Source of the DNA: Adlercreutzia murintestinalis | GTDB lineage: Bacteria; Actinomycetota; Coriobacteriia; Coriobacteriales; Eggerthellaceae | Assembly: GCF_943192905.1 (NCBI RefSeq) | Contig: NZ_CALPCC010000005.1 | Coordinates: 1 to 64,000 of the forward strand | Reading direction: 5' to 3' | DNA length: 64,000 nucleotides | Shown here: positions 25,541 to 32,766 of the stretch, one piece after another | Position numbering within the stretch: position 1 is the first letter of the stretch | Layout: every line of letters begins with the position of its first letter | The notes under the pieces: model-generated | What the model was told of the DNA's origin: nothing | Database searches by the model: none | Seen by the model: only the letters and a program-made list of their open reading frames with translations | Made by a program: the position numbers and the translations under genes

Positions 25541-26461
25541 ATGTACGTTCTTCAAACGTGCGGGCTTACCAAAGCGTATGGCGGCCGTTGCGTGGTGGAT
25601 CGTTTCGATATGCACGTGCAGCAAGGCGATGTGTACGGCTTCGTGGGAAAGAACGGCGCGGGCAAATCAACTGTCATGAAGATGGTGATGGGCCTGGTGG
25701 CTCCCACGGCGGGTACGATAGCGTTGTTCGGTGAAGATGTGGCGGCGGACGGTGATGCGTGTCGACGCCGCATCGGTGCGCTCATAGAGGCTCCCGGTTT
25801 GCTGCCCGCCTCATCGGCATTCGATACCTTGATGGCGCGAGCGCTGGCGCTCGGGTTTCCGGATGCGCGCGATCGGTGCCAAGAGATCATGCGCTTGGTA
25901 GGGCTTTCCGCAGTAGGACGCAAGCGCACGAAACGGTTCTCCCAAGGCATGAAGCAGCGTTTGGGCATCGGGCTTGCGCTGCTCGGATCGCCCGATCTTC
26001 TGCTTTTGGACGAGCCGTTCAACGGCCTCGATCCAGAGGGTACGCGCGACATACGCAGCCTCATCATGCGCCTGAACGAGACCTTCGGCGTTACGGTCGT
26101 GGTGAGCTCTCATGTGCTCGACCAGCTCGATCGCATGGTAACGCGCTATGGCGTTATCTCGGGAGGTCGGATGGTGCGCGAGATGAGCGCGCAGGAGGTC
26201 AAGGAGGAATGCGGCCACAGCCTTCGCGTGCGCACCTCAGCGCCCGAATTGACGCTGGTGGCGCTTCAGGAGGCCTTCCCGCACATAGCGGCGCGCGTCG
26301 ATCCCGATCGTTCCCTGTGCATCACCGGCACCTTTGACGCAGAGGCAATAGCGCAGGTGCTCCACGCGCAGGAACCTTCGGTGCTCGAGCTGTCCGAGAT
26401 CGAGCGCGATATGGAGGAATATTTCGTAGCACTGATGGATAAGGAGGCGCCTTCATGCTGA
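25541..26461 (+). CDS. ABC transporter ATPase, bacitracin/lantibiotic-resistance type
   Basis: 306 residues. Walker A GKNGAGKSTV, signature FSQGMKQRLGIG, Walker B LLLLDEPFNGLDPEGT and the His switch VVVSSHVLDQ are intact, and the protein has the C-terminal extension of BcrA/McrA-type exporters. It pairs with the permease that overlaps its end by seven bases. Such exporters confer immunity or resistance to peptide antibiotics. It lies between a response regulator and a kinase, so induction by an envelope stress is likely. Confidence 0.9.
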   Translation: MYVLQTCGLTKAYGGRCVVDRFDMHVQQGDVYGFVGKNGAGKSTVMKMVMGLVAPTAGTIALFGEDVAADGDACRRRIGALIEAPGLLPASSAFDTLMARALALGFPDARDRCQEIMRLVGLSAVGRKRTKRFSQGMKQRLGIGLALLGSPDLLLLDEPFNGLDPEGTRDIRSLIMRLNETFGVTVVVSSHVLDQLDRMVTRYGVISGGRMVREMSAQEVKEECGHSLRVRTSAPELTLVALQEAFPHIAARVDPDRSLCITGTFDAEAIAQVLHAQEPSVLELSEIERDMEEYFVALMDKEAPSC

Positions 26462-27378
26462 ACCTATTGAAATCCGATCTCTACCGATTGGTGCGCAGTC
26501 GCTTCTTCTGGGCGTTGGTCGCCATCACGATCATCGTGTGCTTTGCCGAAGCTGCCATGATCGCGTGGGTTGCGAGCCCTGAGTTCTCGCACGTGGTATC
26601 ACAGGCTGCCTACGAGCAAGCAGACGGTCAGATGAGCCCCGCTGAGCGCGCCGAGATGGATGCTGAGATGCAAGAAGAGATGGACGCGGCGGCGCTGCTC
26701 GATGGTAAGGTGATGCTCAGCTTGACCCACACGTGGGCGCAGGCGTTTCTCTCTGGTGGGTTCTTGGGCCTGATCGGGGCACTGGTGATCACGCAATTCT
26801 TGCTCGCTGATTTCGAGGGCGGTTTCGTGAAGAACGTACCGATGGGTCGTGCGGGTCGTCGTGCCTACTACGGTGAGAAGCTCCTGTTCGCGGCTTTGTT
26901 GCAGGCGATATTCCTTGCCTTGTGCACCTTGACGACGACGATAGGGTTTGCCGTGTATGGGTTCACCTATCAAGTAGCCGACACGCCGACCCAGATAGCG
27001 CTCTGGTTAGCTTTGGGGTGGCTGTTCTCCAGCGTGTATGCGTTCATCGGTTGTTGCGTGGCCTGGTTGACGCGCAGCAATTGGGGAACGACCACGGTGG
27101 TGGTGCTGATCTGCTCAGGGCTTGTGGGCAGCATCGTGCTGATGCTCTGCGATTCGTTCGCGCCTGCAATGCCGTGGCTTGGGCAGGTGCACGCGTGGCT
27201 GCCCAGCGGTATGGGCGAGCTGTTGGGAAGCGGCGCTGCCACGCTGCTCGTTTCCGATCCAGCGCTGGTGCCTGCTTGGATGCTGCCAGCGTGGCATATA
27301 CTGCTCGTTGAAGGGTTGTTCATCAGCGCGTGCATCGCGGTGGTGTTTGCCGTGTGTCGACGCAAGGATATAAGCTAG
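26455..27378 (+). CDS. ABC-2 type permease partner
   Basis: 307 residues, about six membrane helices. After the first helix there is a large, acidic, Met/Glu/Ala-rich external loop (AEMDAEMQEEMDAAALLDGK), then five helices grouped as in ABC-2 permeases of lantibiotic-immunity transporters. The start overlaps the ATPase gene by seven bases. Together they form one exporter. Confidence 0.82.
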   Translation: MLNLLKSDLYRLVRSRFFWALVAITIIVCFAEAAMIAWVASPEFSHVVSQAAYEQADGQMSPAERAEMDAEMQEEMDAAALLDGKVMLSLTHTWAQAFLSGGFLGLIGALVITQFLLADFEGGFVKNVPMGRAGRRAYYGEKLLFAALLQAIFLALCTLTTTIGFAVYGFTYQVADTPTQIALWLALGWLFSSVYAFIGCCVAWLTRSNWGTTTVVVLICSGLVGSIVLMLCDSFAPAMPWLGQVHAWLPSGMGELLGSGAATLLVSDPALVPAWMLPAWHILLVEGLFISACIAVVFAVCRRKDIS

Positions 27379-27421
27379 GGCCACGGTTTGCAAGCTGGCG
27401 GGAGCGAAGGTGGGAGGGTTG

Positions 27422-28330
27422 ATGGTGCTGGGATGGATCGCTGCTGCTCTGTGCGTGGCATTGGCTGGTGCGGTGGTAGTGCTCCATCGGCGCGAGCTTG
27501 AGCGCATGGCGCGGTTTTTGACCGATCGCGATCCTGCTAGCAACGAGCGGCTGACCACGACGCTTCCCGGAGGGGGGTTCACGCGCATCGCGCAGGCGAT
27601 CAACGCTTTGATGGATGCCTCTGCGCAGGAAAAGCGCGCTATGCTCTCGCAGCAGAAGGCGTTCCAGCGCGACCTCGCCAGCCTTTCGCACGATATCCGC
27701 ACGCCGCTTGCAGGTGCGAAGGGATATGTGCAGCTTGCCCAAAGCGAAGAGGACGTTACACGTCAGCGCGCCGATCTGCGTATGGCCTCCGAGCGATTGG
27801 ATGCCATGCAACACCTGCTCGATCAGCTCTTCTCGTACATGCGCACAACCGACCCCGATCGAACTCTGCGCACTGATTCGGTCGAGGTGGTCTCGCTCTT
27901 GGAAGGGGTCTTGGCGAGCGCGGTTCCTCAGTTCGAGGCGCGCGGATGGCAGTCGCATGTCAGCCTTGAGGACAGCCTCTGCGTGCCAGCTGACTCGGAT
28001 GCGCTCACCCGCGTGTTCCAGAACATCGTTCAGAATCAACTTGCTCATGCAGCAGGCGCGCCTTCGATCATCCAAGAGGGGCATCGTCTCGTATTCGAGA
28101 ACCCGGTCGGGGACGCTGCTGCTCTTGATGTTACGCGCATCTTCGAGCGTTTCTATCGCTTGGATACCGCGCGTGGCACCGCGGGTGCAGGGTTGGGCTT
28201 GGCGGTGGTGCGCGAGCTTTGCGATGCGATGGGCATTCAAGTGACCGCCCAAGCCGATCAGGGCGCGTTCCGCATGATCATGCGGTTTCCCGATGCTACT
28301 TTAGATGCGGGGCGCGGCGTTTCCCGTTGA
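27422..28330 (+). CDS. Sensor histidine kinase with minimal sensing region
   Basis: 302 residues. One or two short N-terminal helices (residues 5-25), almost no external domain, a linker with the HAMP-like GFTRIAQAINALMDAS, the H box LASLSHDIRTPLAGAKGYVQ, an N box VFQNIVQNQLAH and a G2 box GAGLGLAVVREL. The G1 box is reduced to ENPVGD, as in VanS/lantibiotic-type kinases with short ATP lids. The absence of a sensor domain suggests it senses through the membrane or the neighbouring exporter, as BceS-type kinases do. ATG at 27422 follows GGGAGGG. Confidence 0.87.
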   Translation: MVLGWIAAALCVALAGAVVVLHRRELERMARFLTDRDPASNERLTTTLPGGGFTRIAQAINALMDASAQEKRAMLSQQKAFQRDLASLSHDIRTPLAGAKGYVQLAQSEEDVTRQRADLRMASERLDAMQHLLDQLFSYMRTTDPDRTLRTDSVEVVSLLEGVLASAVPQFEARGWQSHVSLEDSLCVPADSDALTRVFQNIVQNQLAHAAGAPSIIQEGHRLVFENPVGDAAALDVTRIFERFYRLDTARGTAGAGLGLAVVRELCDAMGIQVTAQADQGAFRMIMRFPDATLDAGRGVSR

Positions 28331-28345
28331 GCGTGAGCGAGCGTC

Positions 28346-29200
28346 TCAGGTGAGGTTCACGCGATGCTTCAGCAGGAAGACGCAGAGCGCCCAACACCCG
28401 CATACGGCACCAAGTTGGATCAGTGCGCTCGCAGCGCTCATAGCGCCCATGATGAGGTCGGTAGAGACATAGGCCATCATGATGACGAGGAAGATGTCGA
28501 TGGCGCCAACCACCATCCCGTAGACCCACCAGATGCCGATGAAAAGCCCAACGCCCGCCGCCACCTTATGCTGTCTTGCCAGAGCGGCTCCAAGCGCGAA
28601 GCTGAGATAAGCCACGAGCAGCGCGAAGAGCATCTGCAAGATGGTCTGAGCCCACCAGCGCATCAGTACCAAAACGGTAATGCTGTCTTCTCCGAGAGAG
28701 GCGAGCCCATTGGTGGATAATCCTAGGAGCCATGCAGGCAGGGAGGAATTCAAGCTCATATCGCCGGTGAAACCTTCTGCACCTGCGGATAGGGTTGCTA
28801 CGCACCCGAGCACCACCAGTGCATCGATGACCATCCAAAGCAATCCTGCCAACACTTTGGCCGTTACCAGCTGGCCTGCGGTGACTGGCAAGGTGAGCGT
28901 GAGATACCCTTCGTCGCTGAACAGATTGCGGTAGAAGCGCACTACCACCACGACGAACGTGGTCACGCATGCGCAGAAGAGCAAGAACATGCTCAATGCC
29001 AAGAACAGCGCAGCAAGGCCGCTGAGCAGGGTGACGATCTGATCGCCCGCCGCCCCGAAGAGCTCGTCTAACCCTTCGAGGCTATAGCCAGCGAATCCGG
29101 CGAAGGTCGCAAGCACTCCAATGCCAACGACAACCAAATGCAGGGGCAGCAGGATCCGGCTGAGCGCCTTGAAGTCAGTGCGAAAGAGCTTCTCTAGCAT
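28346..29200 (-). CDS. ABC-2 type permease
   Basis: 284 residues with about six helices, including FRTDFKALSRILLPLHLVVV at the N-terminus and NLFSDEGYLTLTLPVTAGQL, a stretch common in YtrC/D-like permeases of firmicutes and actinobacteria. It overlaps the ATPase gene by seven bases and ends only 15 bp from the facing kinase gene. The substrate is unknown. No GntR regulator of the YtrA type is next to it. Confidence 0.82.
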   Translation of the reverse strand: MLEKLFRTDFKALSRILLPLHLVVVGIGVLATFAGFAGYSLEGLDELFGAAGDQIVTLLSGLAALFLALSMFLLFCACVTTFVVVVVRFYRNLFSDEGYLTLTLPVTAGQLVTAKVLAGLLWMVIDALVVLGCVATLSAGAEGFTGDMSLNSSLPAWLLGLSTNGLASLGEDSITVLVLMRWWAQTILQMLFALLVAYLSFALGAALARQHKVAAGVGLFIGIWWVYGMVVGAIDIFLVIMMAYVSTDLIMGAMSAASALIQLGAVCGCWALCVFLLKHRVNLT

Positions 29201-29901
29201 CGGAACTCCTTCCGGAACAGGTCGTCAAGGCTGGCATATCCCGCTTCGGCAGCGAAGGATACCGGTGCGCATCGTTCAACGATGCCTCCGCGCAAAAAGA
29301 CAAAATCATCGAGGACGTGCTCGACGTCGGCCACCAGGTGAGTGGATATGATGACGCTGGCATCGCGGTGGTAGTTGCTGATGATGGTGTCGAGGATGTA
29401 GTCGCGTGCCGCTGGATCAACGCCGCCGATCGGTTCGTCGAGCAGATACAACGAAGCGCGTCGTGCCATGACCAGTACTAGTTGCACTTTTTCTTTGGTG
29501 CCTTTGGAGAGGGCGGACATGGGTTGCGCGGTGCCCACGCCCAAGCGCGTCAGCATATCTAGAGCGGCTGCGCGGTCGAAATCGGCGTAGAAGTCAGCGA
29601 AATAATCGAGCGCCGCAGCCACTTTCATAGAAGGTGCCAAATATGTGCGCTCGGGGAGATACGACACGATGGCCTTGCTCTGTGGGCCAGGAGTAAGGCC
29701 GCAGATGCGGATCTGGCCGCAGGTTGGCTGCAGCAGGCCGCTGATGAGCTTCATGAGCGTGGTCTTGCCCGACCCATTAGGACCGAGCAGGCCTACAATG
29801 CGTCCGCGTGGCACTTGCATGCAAACATCGCGCAGCGCGGGGGCCGCCCCATACGACTTCGTCAGCCCGATGCACTCGAGCACTGGCAAGCTTTCATCCA
29901 T
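29194..29901 (-). CDS. ABC transporter ATPase (YtrB-like)
   Basis: 235 residues: Walker A GPNGSGKTTL, a degenerate signature LSKGTKEKVQ in place of LSGGQ, Walker B LYLLDEPIGGVDPAARDY and switch His in ISTHLVADVE. The LSKG form is normal for YtrB/EcsA-like ATPases. GAGGAC before the ATG at 29901 picks this start over a codon 75 bases upstream. With the following permease it makes a two-gene exporter. Confidence 0.88.
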   Translation of the reverse strand: MDESLPVLECIGLTKSYGAAPALRDVCMQVPRGRIVGLLGPNGSGKTTLMKLISGLLQPTCGQIRICGLTPGPQSKAIVSYLPERTYLAPSMKVAAALDYFADFYADFDRAAALDMLTRLGVGTAQPMSALSKGTKEKVQLVLVMARRASLYLLDEPIGGVDPAARDYILDTIISNYHRDASVIISTHLVADVEHVLDDFVFLRGGIVERCAPVSFAAEAGYASLDDLFRKEFRC

Positions 29902-29980
29902 GGTGTCCTCGTTTCGTTGACGTGCTTCCCTATTATCCCACGGATGCGCCTTGCGACCAAAGAACGCCCGACACATGGCC

Positions 29981-29986
29981 TATAAT
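29981..29986 (+). promoter_or_regulatory. Likely -10 box of the potassium channel gene
   Basis: TATAAT lies 39 bp before the ATG at 30025. A -35 is not clear. It also argues against the GTG at 30001 as the start, which would leave almost no leader. Confidence 0.45.
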
Positions 29987-30024
29987 GGCACGCATCCCCA
30001 GTGCCGAGAAAGGCTTTCTCTGCG

Positions 30025-31011
30025 ATGCCGAACGAGCGCAAGAATACCGTACGCAAGGAGTCGTCTGCCCGCCGAGCAGAGCGCGCCTCGCGTCGCGTTA
30101 AGCTCGCCGATGCTTCCGAGTTGAAGCGCCAGGCGTTCTATGCGCTTGAAGATGTGACGCGCGCGCATCTGCCAGCGCGCATCATCGGGTATGCGCTGTT
30201 CGTGTTGATCGTGCTCAACGCCATTGTGGTCTTCGTATCAGCGCAGCCAGGTCTTGACCCCATCACCTCGAACGTGATCGTCGCTTTCTACACGTTCTCT
30301 ACGGTCTGCTTTTTCATCGAGTACCTCGTGCGCATCTGGATAGCCGATCTTGCGTTCGGTGACTGCACGCGAGCCCGCGCGCGTCTGCGCTACCTCATCT
30401 CCCCGCTGGGCATCATCGACCTCTTGTCGTTCGCACCCAATGTGGTCGCCTGGTTCGTTCCCATGACGCCCGCGCTGCGCACGCTGGTGAACGTGGTGCG
30501 CTTGGTGCGCCTCGTGAAGATATCGCGCTATATGCGCGGGCTGCGCACTATCGGACGTGTGCTGGAGAAGCGGCGACATGAGATCGTTGCATCGTTTTTG
30601 GTGATCGCGCTTCTCATCGTGGTATCGAGCGTCATCATGTACGAGATCGAGCACCCCGCTCAGCCCGATCGATTCAACAACTTGCTCTCGGGCATTTACT
30701 GGGCTGTTACTACGATCACGGCAACCGGGTATGGCGATCTGGTTCCCATCACGCCGCTCGGGCGCATCGTGGGCTCATTCATCATGTTTCTTTCGGTTGC
30801 GCTCGTAGCGATCCCAGGCGGCATCTTTTCGGCGGGCTTCGTCGCTGAGTTCCAAAATGCGAGCAACCGAAGGATCCAGCGCGAGCCGGAAGCGCGCGAG
30901 CGTTCCCACACGCGCTCCGACGACGGAAAAGGGAGCGAGCGCCATCGCGTAGATGAGCATGAGCGGATGGATCGGGCCATCCCGGAGGGTGAGAGCGAGT
31001 CGCGCTTGTAG
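30025..31011 (+). CDS. Voltage-gated potassium channel (Kv-like)
   Basis: 328 residues. A basic cytoplasmic N-terminus is followed by six helices: S1-S3, an S4 with regularly spaced arginines (LRTLVNVVRLVRLVKISRYMRG), S5, a pore loop with the K+ selectivity filter TTITATGYGDLVPITP, and S6 (SVALVAIPGGIFSAGFV, with the gating Pro). The 60-residue C-terminal tail is highly charged (EARERSHTRSDDGKGSERHR). It should set membrane potential. It is convergent with the LuxR gene. Confidence 0.92.
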   Translation: MPNERKNTVRKESSARRAERASRRVKLADASELKRQAFYALEDVTRAHLPARIIGYALFVLIVLNAIVVFVSAQPGLDPITSNVIVAFYTFSTVCFFIEYLVRIWIADLAFGDCTRARARLRYLISPLGIIDLLSFAPNVVAWFVPMTPALRTLVNVVRLVRLVKISRYMRGLRTIGRVLEKRRHEIVASFLVIALLIVVSSVIMYEIEHPAQPDRFNNLLSGIYWAVTTITATGYGDLVPITPLGRIVGSFIMFLSVALVAIPGGIFSAGFVAEFQNASNRRIQREPEARERSHTRSDDGKGSERHRVDEHERMDRAIPEGESESRL

Positions 31012-31050
31012 ATCGGTGCCGATGGGCGTCGCACAGATCACACCAAGGGC

Positions 31051-32547
31051 CTATTCTGCCGCATCATCGTCGTGCTCAAAGGAATCGCGATACGATGCGA
31101 ACATATCCAGTAGTTCCATCTTGGTGTGGATGCCGAGCTTCTGATAGATATTGTAGATGTGGGTCTTCGTGGTGCCAGGTGCGATGTAGAGCTGTTCGGA
31201 TATGTAAACGGCTGTCTTGCCTTGGAGGAGCAGCGGAAGCACCTCCATCTCGCGCTTCGAGAGCTTCCAATCCGTGCCGAACGAGCGCACGAGCTCGCTT
31301 TCTATCGCTGATGCTTCTTGGAGGATGGCGGTTTTCTTTTCGGAGAGGCCAGCGTGGTCGCTTGCCCGCTCTTTCTCGATGTCGATCCTCTCATAGGTAG
31401 CTGAGCGCACCGCGAACACTTCTTTTTCGGTGAATAGGAGAGTGGAGGCAACGATAACGGCGGGAGCGCCGATAGTCACGATCAAGGAAAGGGGTGGCAA
31501 GAGGGGAGCTGCTATGGGAGATGCGGTGCCGATGAGCCATCCTATGACCATACCGCAGGTGATCGCGATGCGGATGACCCCGAACACCTCCAGAGGCGAA
31601 AGGGAGTACAGCTTGACGTCGTTGCAGAGGTCGTTGAGGGCGAGCATCTCGAAGAGCAGATACCCGAGCATCACCAGCGCGCTCGCGCCGGTGAGGATGT
31701 GCGCGTCAGGGATGAGGAAGAGCACGATGCCTGCGACGAGCAGCAAAGGCGCGATCCGATAGCCCCGGTATACCGCCTGGATGTCTTTGGCTTTCCAGAA
31801 GAGGAGGGCGAGGATGACGCCGAGGAATAAGCAGCAGGGCGCCTCGATGGCGGGGCCTATGAGAAGCACCTCGATGCCGTTCGCGAACAACGTCGAGGTC
31901 ATCATTCCGAAGATGAGCGCATACAGGGCGATAGCGCCGCACAACCGCCCGATGGAGGGGAAGAGCCTGAAGGGAAAGGCATCGCCGGTAAGGGGTGTCT
32001 TGTAGCTGCTGTCGGGCGCTGTGGCGTAGCGAGCAGCTGAGAGCTTGAATGAGATGCAGGAAAGGAGCGGCAGTAGCACGGCGCACGTGCGGGTCATCTG
32101 CTCCGGCATGAAGCTCACTACGATGGTGATGGCAGCCCCGAGCGCATAGGAAGCGGCCAAGAATACCGCGACTTCACCGACGCGGTCGTTGCCGAAGAAG
32201 CAGAGCCACAGCATGAACATGGATGCGTCGGCGGCACCCATACAGATGATCATGGGAATGGAGAGCCCCTCAGTGCCGGATATGAGCATAAGCGAAGCCA
32301 CAGCTCCCGCGATGAGGGATATGAGGAAGAGAATCCGCTCCATGAGAGCAGGCGAGAGAGCGCGAGCAGTAACGACGATGACGATGACGAACACAAGGCG
32401 CACGAACAACTCGGTTGCCTCAAGGGGCAAGCCGATCACATATCTTTCGTCGGCGATAAGAGAAGGGCTCACACAGGTAAGGAAGAGCCACGCCCAATAA
32501 AAGCCGAAGCCGAGCATTCTTGCGGGGAAGAGACCACCTCGCTCCAT
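31051..32547 (-). CDS. LuxR-type regulator with large N-terminal membrane domain
   Basis: 498 residues. The first 400 form about twelve hydrophobic segments like an MFS transporter core; the C-terminus is a LuxR helix-turn-helix (WKLSKREMEVLPLLLQGKTA ... LYIAPGTTKTHIYNIYQKLG). This architecture is common in Eggerthellaceae, where such genes stand next to substrate-inducible molybdenum or flavin enzymes and are thought to sense the substrate at the membrane. It diverges from the Mo-enzyme operon, its presumed target. GAGGTG before the ATG at 32547 selects that start over 32559. Confidence 0.88.
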   Translation of the reverse strand: MERGGLFPARMLGFGFYWAWLFLTCVSPSLIADERYVIGLPLEATELFVRLVFVIVIVVTARALSPALMERILFLISLIAGAVASLMLISGTEGLSIPMIICMGAADASMFMLWLCFFGNDRVGEVAVFLAASYALGAAITIVVSFMPEQMTRTCAVLLPLLSCISFKLSAARYATAPDSSYKTPLTGDAFPFRLFPSIGRLCGAIALYALIFGMMTSTLFANGIEVLLIGPAIEAPCCLFLGVILALLFWKAKDIQAVYRGYRIAPLLLVAGIVLFLIPDAHILTGASALVMLGYLLFEMLALNDLCNDVKLYSLSPLEVFGVIRIAITCGMVIGWLIGTASPIAAPLLPPLSLIVTIGAPAVIVASTLLFTEKEVFAVRSATYERIDIEKERASDHAGLSEKKTAILQEASAIESELVRSFGTDWKLSKREMEVLPLLLQGKTAVYISEQLYIAPGTTKTHIYNIYQKLGIHTKMELLDMFASYRDSFEHDDDAAE

Positions 32548-32582
32548 GGTGCACCTCATTCTCGGGTAGTGCTTGAACCTCG

Positions 32583-32592
32583 TGTATATACA
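32583..32592. promoter_or_regulatory. Palindrome in the LuxR / Mo-enzyme divergent region
   Basis: TGTATATACA is a perfect 10-bp palindrome in an AT-rich stretch 35 bp upstream of the LuxR gene, where its promoter should lie. Confidence 0.3.
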
Positions 32593-32711
32593 ACTATCAA
32601 CGCGGCATGATGCCTATAAACTAAAAGTCGTAAAAGCGATATCTACCCCATAGATTATATGAGCTCTCCGCAGCTCACCGTATGCTCTCAGCCTAGAGGG
32701 GAACGGCTGTG

Positions 32712-32732
32712 TCCGTGACATCCCGTCACGGA
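32712..32732. promoter_or_regulatory. Perfect 8-bp inverted repeat before the Mo-enzyme operon
   Basis: TCCGTGAC (32712-32719) and GTCACGGA (32725-32732) are exact reverse complements around a 5-base centre, ending 34 bp before the start of the catalytic subunit. It could be the operator of the divergent LuxR regulator or a leader hairpin. Confidence 0.5.
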
Positions 32733-32766
32733 TCTTGATTCGTTCCATGGAATGAGAGGGGAGCTT

